Source of the DNA: Gonatopus flavifemur
Taxonomy: Eukaryota > Arthropoda > Insecta > Hymenoptera > Dryinidae
NCBI GenBank assembly: GCA_018340375.1
Contig: JAFFJZ010000051.1
Coordinates: forward strand, 124,001 to 188,000
Reading direction: 5' to 3'
Length of the DNA: 64,000 bases
The notes below the pieces were generated by a model. That model ran no database searches. It was not told the origin of the DNA and saw nothing but the letters and a program-made list of their open reading frames with translations. Position 1 is the stretch's first letter; each line of letters opens with the position of its first letter. A program made the translations under genes and the position numbers. Shown piece by piece: positions 46,447-58,003 of this stretch.

Positions 46447-47186
46447 ATGAGGGAGGCTGGGATAATGTTAATTAGTACAGCTTTAACCTGTGTTGTGATT
46501 GGAAATGCTTATTATCAAAGGAAGCAATTTTATCCCACAGTGGTTCATATAACCAAATCGAATCCCAGTATGACTGTAAGTTATTTTTCTTCTTTTCCTT
46601 CTTTTTTTTTCATTTCCATCCATTTTGAAGGGTGATGGTTCAATAGTAAATTTTTTATTTTTAGGTTATCTATGCACAAGGCTTAATTCTTGTATTTATG
46701 ATCAATACCTTTTTAAGAAAAATATTTTTTGGTACCCTCAGAGCAGCCGAACTTGAAGTAAGTGCAGGCTGAGTATATTCAACAATGAATACTTAGAATA
46801 TAATTGATATTTTATCAATATTTTCAAAACGTTTGGCAGCATGGGACTCAAACGTTACCATACATTGAAATATTTTGAACAAGGCTTCACAATAATCAAG
46901 TCATGTTTTTGTACCAGTTTCAGAGTGAAAAACATATCATTAAGATTCATTGTTGTTATTCATTCACTCAACAAGATGTATAGGATAAAAATAAAGTATG
47001 TAACAGAATGATTTTTAAATTTCATATTTGCAGCATTTGGTGGAGAAAATATGGTATGCGGTCACAGAAACATGTTTGGCATTCACAGTGTTTAGAGATG
47101 ACTTCAGTCCAAAGTTTATAGCCTTATTTACACTATTGCTGTTTCTAAAATCTTTTCATTGGTTGGCAGAAGATCGTGTTGACTAT
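46447..47186 (+). CDS. HRD1: E3 ubiquitin ligase HRD1/synoviolin, exons 1-3 only
   Basis: Three exons join in frame: 46447-46575, 46665-46757 and 47034-47186, with donors GTAAGT, GTAAGT and GTGAGT and acceptors TTTTAG and TTGCAG, all phase 0. They encode 125 residues: an N-terminal membrane segment, AYYQRKQFYPTVVHITKSNP, TLRAAELEHLVEKIWYAVTE, TCLAFTVFRDDFSPKF and FLKSFHWLAEDRVDY. This matches the N-terminal membrane domain of HRD1, which sits in the ER membrane, helps export misfolded proteins and ubiquitinates them through a cytosolic RING. The remaining membrane segments and the RING (about 80% of the protein) are not found downstream; they lie beyond the window, across a very long intron, or are lost. 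Confidence 0.92.
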
Positions 47187-48198
47187 GTGAGTATGAAAGA
47201 TTTCATCATGCATATTAAATGGATCAATATTTACCCTCTTGTACCATTCGGAATAATGTTTTGTATTTATGAATATGTTGAAGTATAGTACACAATTTTT
47301 CAAATGAATTTTGAATTCTATTTGATGCATATGTTATGAATAGTACATCATCTGAAAAAAAGGTAGTTATACTTCAAATTGATACCAAAGTGTTTTGAAT
47401 TAGATATTCTCACTCTGAAACAGTTGGATTACTAACACATTTTGATCATGATTTTCTGTTGTTGAAAATATAGACCCAGTAACTGCTATGTTTTATATTT
47501 GATCAACACTCAACCATCACGGTTTCATAAAATACACAACTTGGAGTATCCATTACTAAATTCTTATAGTGTTTGGCTTATATCTGGGGTCAGAAAAACA
47601 TAATGAAGTAAGGAAATGTTATTTTTTCTCTGATGAGTTCATCATTCTTTTCCTCTACATGAAAAATTGAACTCATCATTTCTGCAGTTTTTCTCTGTAA
47701 TTTTCATCATTCCAGTACCCTGAGTCTGAGAAAATTCGTGGCAATCTGTGGCCGTTGTTCGAACTTTCATTTTGTGACCTTTTGTGACTGTATTCCCTCG
47801 ATTTACATTGTTGTACGGCATTTCGTTGTATCGCAACGCGCGGCATCACCTTCTGATAACGAAATTAAACTGTCGGAGTTTTCTTTATGATGTCCACGTT
47901 GAACTCAACCAGCTATATTTTGCGGATATTTGAATATTCCCATAAGTAAAAGTAATTAAGATGTACTAAAATGCCAGGATACTTGAGATTTAAAATTTCG
48001 TTTGAATAGTTCAAGGATTAGTATCTACAGGTTTTCGGGGTCATTGATTACGGATCTACAATCAGATTTTGGAATTTCAAAATGAAAGATGCAAAATGGC
48101 GGACTTGAATTTTGGAAGTCATTGAATGTTCTTTGAATTCTTCACTTGAGAGTAAATGGCAAAAATCTGGAATTCCAATTTGTACAAAAAGCCTACTT
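47187..48198. other. Start of HRD1 intron 3 (presumed), nothing else seen
   Basis: AT-rich DNA with short frames and no recognised repeat. If HRD1 is intact, this and all following repeats lie inside its intron. Confidence 0.4.
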
Positions 48199-49318
48199 AG
48201 TATTTCCGTTAGAACCTCGCATCAGCATTGCAGCGATATTGATGTGATCATGGAAATACCTGTCTATCAATTTCCAAATACAATATTACAACTACAATAT
48301 TAGTAACTCGCAGAAATATCGTTGAAATATCACGTGACAACTTAACATCACTGCAGTTTACTTGTGATTAGATTTTGTAATATTACTGTTGTAATTCTCA
48401 TAACAGGTACTATCCAGATCGCATCAATATCGCTGGAATGTTGACCCATTAAAGCCCGTAGCTGAACCAGCAGGGATAAAAAAAATAGTAGAATATGGGT
48501 TCTTAGGATGCTGGGAAGTGTATAAACTTGCGATAGGAAAACTATAAAAAACTAAACTTAAAAAAAAAATTGTCCGAACGAATTACGGAAAAAGTAGTTT
48601 CGCATATAAATTTATATCGCCATTCGATTTTACAGGAAAAATCGTTTCGAAAACATGTATAATATTTTCATTTTGCACCTCGTATTCGTTTAAAAAAAAT
48701 AATTGACCATTAGATATGTTATATTCATTCCAACCCATGGCTTAACCAACGGGGATGAAAAAAAAGCAGCATATGGATTCTTGGGATGCTGGGAGGTGTA
48801 TAAAATTATGATGAAAAAACTTTGAAAAAAATTGTTTATAAACATATTGTTCAAAAAAATTACGGAAAAAGTAGTGTTACATGAATAACTGATCTCGGCA
48901 TTCGATTGTCAGAGGAATATGTTTTGAAGACGTTCATTCTCACATAAATACAAATTTATAGGCTCCATAGCATCCCAAGAGTCCCTATACTACTTTTTTC
49001 ATCCTCGCTGGTTGAGCCGTGGGCTAGAATGAATGTCACTTATCTAATGATTATTTATTATTTGTCTTAAACAAATACGAGGTGCATAATAATTTTTCCC
49101 GTAGAATCGAATGGCGATATCAGTTGACATGTGAAACAACGGTTTCTGTGATTCGTTTGAACAATTTTTTTATAAACAATTTTTTCTCATGGTTTTTTCG
49201 TCGCAATTTTGTACACTTCCCAGGATCCCAAGAATCTATATGCTACTGTTTTTTTCATTCTCGCCGGTTAAGCCATGGGCCTTGATGAATTATTGCAAGG
49301 TTCTAACGGAAATGCTCA
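48199..49318. mobile_element. ~1.1-kb composite foldback element
   Basis: TTTCCGTTAGAACCTCGC at the left and GGTTCTAACGGAAA at the right are inverse. Inside, a ~270-base unit around CCCATGGCTTAACCAACGG, GGATTCTTGGGATGCTGGGA and ATTACGGAAAAAGTAGT occurs twice forward (48453-48700, 48735-49000) and in reverse (about 48985-49290). The outer part iterates CAATATT/GATATTG words, as in the element at 9646-9739. Confidence 0.65.
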
Positions 49319-49465
49319 GTGGGGGCATAGGTAAAATTGATTCATCTTACTACGGAATTTTGATTAATTTGTACCGATGCGTAATGTTGAATTATCGTCA
49401 AGAATTAATTCCTAATATTCAACGACACTCGAGCACTGATATCCTCTGCCTTTTTCCATCATAGC

Positions 49466-49990
49466 CAGGGTCCCCCCAGACATCAAAAGTCAGGAAAAGT
49501 CAGGGAACGTTTTCAAAATGCCCCATTAGTCAGGGAAATCCATTAAAAATCATGAAAAGTCAGGAAAAATTGAAACATTCGATTTCAGCAGAACATTTTC
49601 AAAGAGTAATGTCCACTTGTGTACTTTTTATCCAGCCAGCACAAATCATCAATTCGAATTCATAAAGATTTTCCAAAGACCTTTTGAATAGTCCCCGTTG
49701 TGCGACCAATAATGAATTCAAAATGAAAACGTATTGAATGCCCGCAGAATTTATTATGAAATCTTGATACGGATTCTTTCTAAACATTGAGTTGTTCATT
49801 AAGAGTTCGTTGGGGAATCAAAATATGTGCTCATAATGAATACATATTCATGAGCATAACGGGAACTCTTGTGCTGTATGGATGAAATATAAATTTCATC
49901 GAATTGCCTTAAGATTTTGTTTGCGAATACCATTATTTTGGTTTGGTTCAAAACGTGATGTCAGAAGAATAAGTATTGACAATTGATCTT
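49466..49990. mobile_element. CAGGG element, partial second copy (inverse of 22800-23350)
   Basis: It starts CAGGGTCCCCCCAGACATC, carries the GTCAGGAAAAGTCAGGG words and the embedded CCCA-ended element, and ends where an RTE fragment begins. It is collinear, in reverse, with the right end of the element at 20398-23350. Confidence 0.8.
49631..49882. mobile_element. CCCAnACAGCAC-ended element 4, second copy
   Basis: The ends are TCCAGCCAGCAC and GTGCTGTATGGA. Homologous, in reverse, to 22925-23192 with the same GAATTC-rich interior, and carried within the duplicated CAGGG element. Confidence 0.65.
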
Positions 49991-49994
49991 TTCA

Positions 49995-50604
49995 CTCATC
50001 ATCATCATGAAATAATCCTTCTTATGACTGGTTTGATGAAATCCTCCAACCCTGTCTATTATCCGCTAACCGCTTAATTTCTGCATATCTACGACAACCC
50101 TTATCTTGTACAATTTCCTTCATATAACTTAATCTAGGTTCACCTCTTCGAGTTTTACCATTCATTTTTCCTTCCAATATTGTTTTCAATAAGCTATCAT
50201 GCCTTAAGGTGTGTCCTATCAGATGACTTCTTTTTTTCACGACCTGTCTCAAAAGACTTCTTCGTTCATTTACCTGTTCAAGTACCTTTTCATTTTTTAC
50301 TTTCTCTATCCACTTTACTCTAAGCATCCTTCTATAACACCACATTTCAGAAGCTTCAAGTCTTCGTTGGTCCGTTTGTCCAATTGTCCAAGTTCCGCAA
50401 CCATATAATACTGTGCTCCAAACGTAACTCTTCAAGAATTTCTTCCTTACTGCTAAATTAATATTCTTCGAACATAGTAATTGTTTCTTTTGGTGAAAAG
50501 CCTGTTCTCCTTGTGCTATTCTTGCTCTTATATCTCTTTCGCTCTTACTGTTTTCTGTAATCATGCTTCCTAGATATTTAAATTCTTTCACTTGCTGAAT
50601 TGAG
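49995..50604 (-). pseudogene. RTE LINE 3' fragment
   Basis: About 194 codons of the RTE C-terminal region remain (VKEFKYLGSMITEN, CSKNINLAVRKK, QRRLEASEMWCYRRML, QGWRISSNQS), followed by an (ATG)n tail at 49995-50012. The 5' break is near 50604 in the middle of the post-RT domain. It is close in sequence to 9888-12104 and 59878-62859. The upstream minus-strand frame extends to 50672 only by chance. Confidence 0.88.
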
Positions 50605-51686
50605 GGTCCCCATGCAATAACCACGTAGGCGCTCGAGAAGCGGCATAAGTATTGTCCAAGCCATGACGTCAAGGGTCAAAAAAAAAATTCGGAATTTCGA
50701 AAATCTAGAAATACTGGACAATAGGGCTTGAAAAATGAATATGAGTCTCCGTTGACGATTTTTTTCTAGGATCAGTAGTTTTCGAGAAAAAAAATAAAAA
50801 CTATCTATTCTTTCGCACCACAAATCAATGTTTTCCAATATTAAACTCGTTCAAACTTGGTCATTTTTCCATGAAACCCTGTTTTCCATGCTTTGCATTG
50901 AAAAAGTGTCAGGGGAAGTATGAGCTACAAAAAACTTCCAGCGACAAAGTTGCTCACTAGTATATGGACAAACTTTGTGGAAAGTTTCAGATCGATTGGA
51001 CTCTTAGTTCGCGAAATACAGCGGTTTATTTATTAACGCGCGACCGAAATTTTTTACCATTTTGCGTCATTCATCAATTCAATATTAAGATCCGTAGGAA
51101 AGATTGTGTTCGCTCAATATGTGAACCTGGGTTTATGTTTTTGGGGTTAGAAAATTCGAATATCGAACTATTTTCGCAAAATTCTGTATTCATTTCTCTT
51201 GAATGAACAATTCCATTGTTTATAACGTTATTATGGAAATACTATTGACCAAAGAGAAATATTTTCTTGACAACAAAAGTTTCTTATCTTGCGATAATTA
51301 GATTTTGTACACAAAAATTGTTATCAAAACACTTGTATTTTCATGAGTATCATAAGTATATTTGAATAAATTCACATGGCCTGTATTACATAAAGTATGA
51401 AATTTTTTAAACAACACATTATAAAACAAACAAACAATACCTGTATTGTTTTTTAAACAATACATTTTATAATACATTTTCCTAATACGTTTGCAATTAA
51501 CTTTGTAATGTTGTGCCTTTCACAAATCGATTATTTTTACACCTTTCCCCCAACTTTAGCTATTAATGCATCAGAAAATTCTTTCCCCTTTGGAGAAAGA
51601 TATTTCATAAGATAATTTAAATCATTCTGCTTCTCTTTAGGAATGCCCACTGGTTCAGTGAGTGGTGCTCCGTCTAAATGCTGTAC
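50605..51686. other. No gene; part shared with the next palindrome
   Basis: Unassigned sequence. About 60 bases at 51222-51285 (ATTGACCAAAGAGAAATATT) recur at 51735-51795 in the centre of the palindrome 51687-51843. Confidence 0.4.
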
Positions 51687-51843
51687 GGTTAATGATTGTT
51701 CTATGAAAAATGTTGTACCGTCCCAATTTTCATAATTATTATGGAAATATTATTAACCAAAGAGAAACATTTGCTTGACAAGAAAAGTTTCAACATAATT
51801 ATTATGAAAATCGGGACGGTACAACATTTTTCATAGAACAATC
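51687..51843. mobile_element. ATTGTTCTATGAAAAATG palindrome
   Basis: Arms of about 55 bases (ATTGTTCTATGAAAAATG... and inverse, including TGTACCGTCCC / GGGACGGTACA) enclose a ~60-base core copied from or to 51222-51285. It borders the left side of the hAT remnant. Confidence 0.7.
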
Positions 51844-52051
51844 ATCCCACTCGAAAAAACCCGAAAAAACCCAGTCAAAAACCCACTGAAAATAATTATT
51901 GATTGATGGCTTAAAGAACAATAAAATGAAATTCCCTGAACAGCATTAAATTTTTTTATTGAATATATAATCTAAAAAGTGTGCTTATATACTTGATATG
52001 TCTATCTCACCATTCATTTTGATCAGTAGGAGTATTATGATACCTATACAA

Positions 52052-52336
52052 TTAGACTAATTTGGTAGCTTTTTCTACACCTAATCTATTCCGTACATTG
52101 GACCATACGTGTCCGAAAGTTGAAAAAACTCTTTCTAGTCCCGCTGAACTCGGTGGAATACTCAACAGTTGGTAGCAAAATTCACAGAATCCGTTCGGGA
52201 GTTTATGTGTAGTATTAGTTCTAGCTCCCATCAGTTTCCACCATTTATTGGGAGTGTTTTCATATAATTTTTCAACTTCTGCTCGAAACATTGAAGTAGG
52301 ATATAAATTACCATCTTTGATCTTGAACGCGATCAT
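52052..52336 (-). pseudogene. hAT transposase C-terminal (dimerisation) fragment
   Basis: About 94 codons remain. LLSIPPSSAGLERVFSTFG followed by VRNRLGVEKATKLV is the hallmark of the hAT C-terminal dimerisation domain, and KWWKLMG lies where relatives have the conserved tryptophan. The zinc finger and catalytic core are absent. It cannot catalyse transposition. Confidence 0.85.
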
Positions 52337-52466
52337 TGCTCCTAAAAATTACTGATTTTTTTTCATTAGATGAGGGATATACTTGACATGAAAACACAAA
52401 TTGTTGCAAAAAAGCAGTACTTTCCCATACTTAGAAGTTTGAGAATCGAAACTAGTGTGAATTCAT

Positions 52467-52747
52467 CCAAAACAGCGCAGCTAACACAAATTATCAATTT
52501 GAAATCATGAAAACTTCTCAAATACCTTTTGAATAGTCTCCTTTATGCGACTAACAATGAGTTCAGTATAAATTCAATGAATTCAAAATGACCACTCACT
52601 GAATGCCCGAAGAATTTATCATGGAGTCTCAATATGAGTTCTTTCTGAATATTATCTTGTTCATGAAAAGTTCAGTTTGAATTCATATTAAACTCATTCT
52701 AAGTCGCATAATTGGAGCTGTAAACGGAAAATCTGGTGCTGTCTGGA
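52467..52747. mobile_element. CCCAnACAGCAC-ended element 7, AT duplication
   Basis: The ends are CCAAAACAGCGC and GTGCTGTCTGGA, with AT on both sides (52465-52466, 52748-52749). The interior is rich in TGAATTC and TTCATGA words and is related to 22925-23192 and 49631-49882. Confidence 0.55.
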
Positions 52748-53289
52748 ATAGATTGCTTATGATGCAAATTTGGGAGAGAACCTTTCAATTGATAAAGTTG
52801 ATACAAAGTGAAAACCTTAATATTGTCAAGAATGATCTTTGGCTTCAGGGAAAGAAGTAAGATTCTCGATCACAAAAAATCATGTGCGACGCTGGTGATG
52901 GGAACATTTTTTGCAGTTGAAATAACATTATGAAAGATCAATGATGTTTCTCAACAATTTTTCATCTGTTGTCAAGTATATTATTCCCTATTTGGGAATA
53001 AGAACCAGTAATTTTTATTCCCGAATTTCTTCCAACGTAATGACTGGTTTGAACATACTGATCCTATACTTTTTCCCAGATGTTTCAACTCATGAAACAG
53101 ATATAATGCTCAAAAGACTGTAAACATCTTGAAAATATAAGAGATAATAAGGAAAAAAACGAAAATGTTCGAAAACTATAAATAACCCGAAAAAACCCGA
53201 AAAACCCCACAAAATTCCGAAAAAACCCGGAAAAACCCGAGTGGGTCGGGCTTTTTCCAACCCTGTACATGACCCATATAAAGAATGTG

Positions 53290-53840
53290 TCGTATGTATC
53301 TAATGGGTCATATCTAACCGATCATCGAGCAACCTCACATCCTCTATGATTGTTTTGCTATCATCTAGCACCAGGTCAGATGTTTTTGCTACCACCTGGA
53401 AGCGTCTGAGATTCTTTTGCTACCATCTGGCACAGTCTTGGATTTTTTCGCGACCATCTAGCATCCTGTGGGAGTATCAACTTGACATCTAACGCGATGA
53501 TTTTTTACCACCATCTAGTATCAGGTTCGATGTTTTCGCTATCATCTAGCATCATCTGGGCTACTATCCCTACCTTCTAATATCCTTCCTGGTTTTTTTG
53601 CTACCATCTAGCAACCTCTCGGAATTTTTTGTTCTCATTTAGCATCCTGTATGATCTTCTTGCTACCGTCTAAGACCAGGTTAGATTTTTTTGCTCCCAT
53701 CTGGGACCGTCTAAGATTTTTTTACTACCATCTAGCACAGAATTACATTTTTTCGCTATCACCTAGCATCCTGTGGGAGTATTAACCGAACATCCAACAC
53801 ACTATGATTTTTTTGCAACCATCCAGCTGCAGTTGCTGGG
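53290..53840 (+). repeat. Degenerate ~40-bp tandem repeat TTTTTTGCTACCATCTAGCA
   Basis: About thirteen units share GATTTTTTTGCTACCATCT followed by AGCA and a variable tail. Units vary in length and sequence, so the array is old. It follows directly after the hAT right end. Near 53885 the same words appear inverted (GATGCTGGGCGGAAAAATCG). Confidence 0.75.
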
Positions 53841-53984
53841 AAAATGATCCTGAAAGACGGGGAATGGGGCAGAAACTTTCAAGTCGTCGCTAGATGCTGG
53901 GCGGAAAAATCGTAGGGGATGCTAGATGAGAGCTAAGAATTCCAAGTCGTTGCTTGTCGTGAAGAGTGCTTGAACGACACTGAA

Positions 53985-54091
53985 CCCCAACAGAACCTAA
54001 AATTTGTGTACGTCCAGGAAACCTCAAAGGACGTCTGAGAAACGTATTTGGACGTTTCCTGGACGTACACAAATTTTAGGTTCTGTTGGGG
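53985..54091. mobile_element. CCCCAACAGAACC palindrome, ACGTCC words
   Basis: Near-perfect inverse ends CCCCAACAGAACCTAAAATT and AATTTTAGGTTCTGTTGGGG bound 107 bp, with AA on both sides. The interior iterates ACGTCC/GGACGT. By ends, 2-bp flanks and interior style it fits the CCCA-ended class. Confidence 0.65.
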
Positions 54092-54803
54092 AAGAGTACG
54101 AAATTTTGCGCGAAATATTTTCGTGAACCACGTGAGAAATACGAATTTTATAAATACGATGATCAAATACATGCTTGGGATTGAGGATTTTAATTTCATA
54201 GTGGTTCAGAAACATTATGGGATCGATGGAAAATTCTCACGATTGAAGGTTATAATTCAGAAAATTTGGCTTCCTATATTTCAGAACCAATATGGAATGA
54301 GAATTTGCATTCACAGTGCGCAATCCCATGCACGTACCCTGGTAGAAATTTCACAAATTTTTTCCTATGACTGATGAGGCGCTAGAGAGGAAAAACTGAG
54401 CACAAAAAACTAGCGAGGTACTGGTCAATTACTGATAAGTTGAATCCAACTAGCGTTGGTTGGTCAAAACTAGTGAGCTACTTATTAGTATGTAATAAGT
54501 TGAACTAATTGATAATGTGGAGTAAAACCATCTCTAATAATAATACAAGTGCTTACTAAAATATATATAAAATGGAGAAGAATGAACTTTTCAATTCTAA
54601 AATGAATAAAATATTGTTCACACTTGATATCGGAAATGTCAGTACCCATACAGCACGTATTTCGTAAAGATTTTTAAACAGCTGAACAGGTTTTTCCATC
54701 AATTTTTACATATAATTACAGGTGATATAAATGAGAAAGAAAATGTAACAAATCTGTTTGTATTTTAGAATTGAAATATAGTTTACGGATACGAGGTTGA
54801 CTT
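54092..54803. other. No gene; orphan CCCATACAGCAC terminus at 54645
   Basis: Short frames only. CCCATACAGCAC at 54645-54656 is a perfect left end of the CCCAnACAGCAC class preceded by TA. A matching right end is not seen before the next element. Confidence 0.4.
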
Positions 54804-55050
54804 CCCAGATAGTAAAATGTCTCCATAATGCCATCATAATGGTGACATGCACGCCCAGAAATGTTCGCATCATGGCGCCAAGGTGTTTCCGCATAAAGCA
54901 TTGTTATTGGTAGCAAAACGAGGTGATGACACCATAATTGAAACATGATGTTTACATTCTATGCATCATTGCAAGCTGAGCGGAGTTCATGATAGTATGT
55001 TTACGGCACGTTATGTTATAAAACATTCAGAGCATGCTTTCCTATCTGGG
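54804..55050. mobile_element. CCCAGATAG-ended element, TT duplication
   Basis: The ends are CCCAGATAGTAAA and TTTCCTATCTGGG, with TT on both sides (54802-54803, 55051-55052). The interior iterates CATCATGG / CCATAATG words, which end in GCATGC toward the right. 247 bp, non-coding. Confidence 0.65.
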
Positions 55051-55062
55051 TTCTTTGAATTG

Positions 55063-56440
55063 AAAAATAAAAATTAATTATTTTCGTGAAATGTGTGATC
55101 GTTAGTTCTTGATTAATATGTATTAAAAAAATCTGTCATTCAGTGCAACATGAATTATTGAATCAGTCATAGCTGTTGTAATATGTAAAAAATCATAATT
55201 TGTTGATGCAGTGAGAATGAGTTTTATTCAAATACTTACATCAATATTTCTCAGAAAAAACTCAGAGATCAAATCATTTTTGTAGTAATATGAGTCATGA
55301 AGAACTCATTTAATCAAAACCATTTTAAGCGAATGTTTAAAAATTTAATAAATTTCCAAAAACTTGGATTATTCACATAAAGCTCGTTGGACGGTTTTAC
55401 TCTTGAAGAGTACTGTCAAAATTGACAGTTGCAAATTGGAGAAAAAAGTCTTATTTTCTGTCTTTAATTTGTTATTAGAGTAGTGACAAACTTGTAGGAA
55501 GAGTTTGAAGGTTGGTTGGAATCCATATTGATCAGGAAAGTCAAAACCGTATTGCAAAACTTGGAAAATCTGTTAACGTAGCTGACAATACTGGGGTATC
55601 GAGTCAGCTTTTCCTTACTACATGAAATCTAGGCAGGAGAAATGTATCAAAATTCACTGAATTCAAGTTGGTGTCAAGTAAGAGAGGATAGAAATATTCA
55701 TTGGATTTTATTGGTTATTATAAAAATGTTGACAAATAAGGAAAGGCTATGTAGGACTCACTGTATCGTCTTTCATTATTTTTGTTTCAATAATTTTGTA
55801 TTGTGGACATTTTTGTATTTTCTTACTAATAAGTTGAAGAAACAAGTTTATCGAACCTGTTTCACAAATATAATAACATTCATTCGCAGCAGCATGATAC
55901 AACATTATTGAAACAAAAATATTAAAAGATGATACAGTGAGTCCTACATAGCCTTTCCTTATTTGTTGACATTTTTATAGTAACCAATAAAATCCAATGA
56001 ATATTTCTGTCGTCTCTCACTCAACATGAACTTGAATTCACTGAATTTTGATACATTTCTCCTGCCTAGATTTCATGTAGTAAGGAAAAGCTGACTCGAT
56101 ACCCCAGTATTGTCAGCTACGTTAACAGATTTTCCAAGTTTTGCAATACGGTTTTGACTTTCCTGATCAATATGGATTCCACCCAACCTTCAAACTCTTC
56201 CTATAAGTTTGTCACTACTCTAATAACAAATTCAAGACAGAAAATAAGACTTTTTTCTCCAATTTGCAAATGTCAACTTTGACAGTACTCTTCAAGAGTA
56301 AAACCATCCAACGAGCTTTATGTGAATAATCCAAGTTTTTGGAAATTTATTTTAAACTTTCGCTTGAAAAGATTTTTAATACATAATAATTAAACAATAA
56401 CAACCACACATTTCACAAAAATAATTCATTCATTGTTTTT
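55063..56440. mobile_element. ~1.4-kb foldback element
   Basis: The main arms (about 55325-55790 and 55898-56372) are inverse with few differences, for example TTCCAAAAACTTGGATTATT and its inverse. An outer arm segment (55063-55128 against 56378-56440, AATTATTTTCGTGAAATGTG) is separated on the left by ~190 extra bases, a probable insertion. The frames inside are mirror images and not genes. Confidence 0.8.
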
Positions 56441-56580
56441 TATCACATAAACTTAACCTCACATCTGTCAACCGAATTGCAATTTTCACATAGGTTAATA
56501 GATTATTATACTCAACCGATGGATTGAATCAGATATCCACGTCATTTACATTGATCTTTTTTAATAAACCACGTAGGTAC

Positions 56581-56675
56581 CGGTTTAGCTTAGGTCGTTA
56601 GGGCGTTAGGATAGTAGATCGCGCAACATTAGGTAGGGATTGGTTTTAGGTGGTTCGATTCTCTTCGAGGTTCCC
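56581..56675 (+). other. tRNA-like sequence
   Basis: TTTAGCTTAGGTCGTTAGGGC resembles an A box/D arm and GGTGGTTCGATTCTC a B box, with about 60 bases between. A similar pair lies inverted at 57685-57775. Probably a SINE head. Confidence 0.4.
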
Positions 56676-56780
56676 AATTTTCTCTTAATGACATGAGAAC
56701 GTAGTGAACAACGTGGTCGTCAATCTGCAAGTGTTCTCCTCCGAAACATGTTTTTTGCTTAAAAAAAAAAAAAAAAATTT

Positions 56781-56945
56781 ACTGGAAGTTTTTTTCTGGA
56801 ACGCGAATGAAAATTCATATACAAATTTTATGTATTCGTACATTAAATTTCAAATCCATGTACATTAAATTTAATGTATGTAGACTTGAAATTTGTGGAA
56901 CCAGTACATGAATTTTCAGTTACGTACTTGAAAAAAACTTCCAGT
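56781..56945. mobile_element. ACTGGAAGTTTTTTTC foldback element
   Basis: ACTGGAAGTTTTTTTC and GAAAAAAACTTCCAGT are inverse. The centre iterates TACATTAAATTTAATGTA and TTTCAAAT/ACTTGAAATTT. About 165 bp. Confidence 0.6.
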
Positions 56946-57265
56946 AGATTTACATTAAAATTCATGCGGAAATTTTATAACAGTGTAGTGTTGAAAATTC
57001 ATGCATTTTTTTACATCGATTTTTATAATGTTGTGGCTTGAATTTCAAAATTCTGTCTATTATTTTGGGGATACAAAAATGTTTGAAAATCAATACACAA
57101 TTGTGTGTGTTGATTGCTTCCAAACTCTTTACATTAAATTCCAAACAGATTTTTCTAACAGTGTAAGTTTCAGTCTTTTATTCATTTCCTGGTGAGTATA
57201 AAAAGATTTTGAAATTAATAATCTTCAGCTGTCGAAAAATTAGAATTTCTTCTCCCAAAATCTAC

Positions 57266-57430
57266 ACGGAAAAAAAAAATAGTTCTCCCAACTAATAATT
57301 AGCTGTTCCAACTACTTTCCGTAGACGATTTTCGACCAACTACGAAAGTAGTTGTGGCAGGTACTTTTGTTAGATGTACCCCAGATTGTCGGGATATCAA
57401 CTCGAGTAGTTGTTACAACTACTTTTCTAA
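57266..57430. repeat. CACGGAAAAAA terminus with iterated CCAACTAC words
   Basis: A left end like the CACGGAGAAAA class (CTACACGGAAAAAAAAAA) is followed by repeated AGTTGTTCCAACTACTTT-type words in both orientations. No clear right end. Confidence 0.4.
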
Positions 57431-57684
57431 GATGCAGGATCTACATAAAATATCAAGTATGACGATATATGTAGGCCGATGAACTATTTTATTAATTGAG
57501 AAGAGCAATTTTCAGTGCCGGTTTTGATGTTTAAGGTTAGGATCTTTTATTATTTCTGCACGTGCTCGTCGACTCTTTGCAACATTTAATTGTAAATTTC
57601 GAAAAAAAAATTTATTTTTGATTGTGATATTTGTTCAATGCATATAGATTTGGGAGGAGGTGGTTGAAACATTCAAGTTCCAAT

Positions 57685-57775
57685 GTTGACTTACCTCGGG
57701 TTTCGAACCCCTGTCATAACCTACCTATACGCTATACCTAAATCTACCTAACCTATGCCTTAATGATCGCAGCTA
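57685..57775 (-). other. tRNA-like sequence, inverse orientation
   Basis: On the minus strand, GTTTAGCTGCGATCATTAAG looks like a D arm, and GGGGTTCGAAACCC forms a T arm with a B box about 60 bases on. Likely a SINE head or tRNA fossil. Confidence 0.45.
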
Positions 57776-58003
57776 AACCGACAACGCTGATTATATCGTA
57801 AAAAAAGCCTTCGATATGTTTTCGATCGTTTTGATTGTGTATTTTCATATACTCAGAGTATACATAAAGAGGATTTATCATTCTACAAATGATCAGTCAT
57901 TTAATTCCGAAAATAAAATTGGACATACGAGGTTTTTGAAAATTTTCAGAGATAGAAAAAAAATGTCTCCTCCCCCAAATGATTATTATTGATCATTATA
58001 CTA

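Larger units (their letters stand above)
51844..53265 (-). mobile_element. hAT element remnant
   Basis: The right end reads ...GGGCTTTTTCCAACCCTG, the inverse of a CAGGGTTGGAAAAAGCCC hAT end, with GGGTTTTTCGG-type words inside it. Matching CCCACTCGAAAAAACCC text lies at 51845, but the left tip is missing. A C-terminal transposase piece lies on the minus strand. A CCCA-ended element (52467-52747) is inserted. Confidence 0.65.

Noticed and set aside
47187..47288. Continuation of HRD1 exon 3 past GACTAT
   Set aside because: The residues after LAEDRVDY do not resemble HRD1 and a good GTGAGT donor stands exactly at the point where similarity ends.
49189..49464. 91-codon plus-strand frame
   Set aside because: It runs through the right arm of a composite foldback element and into its flank; no conserved motif.
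55642..55911. 89-codon frame in the 55-56 kb palindrome
   Set aside because: It crosses the arm and spacer of a foldback element and has no family resemblance.
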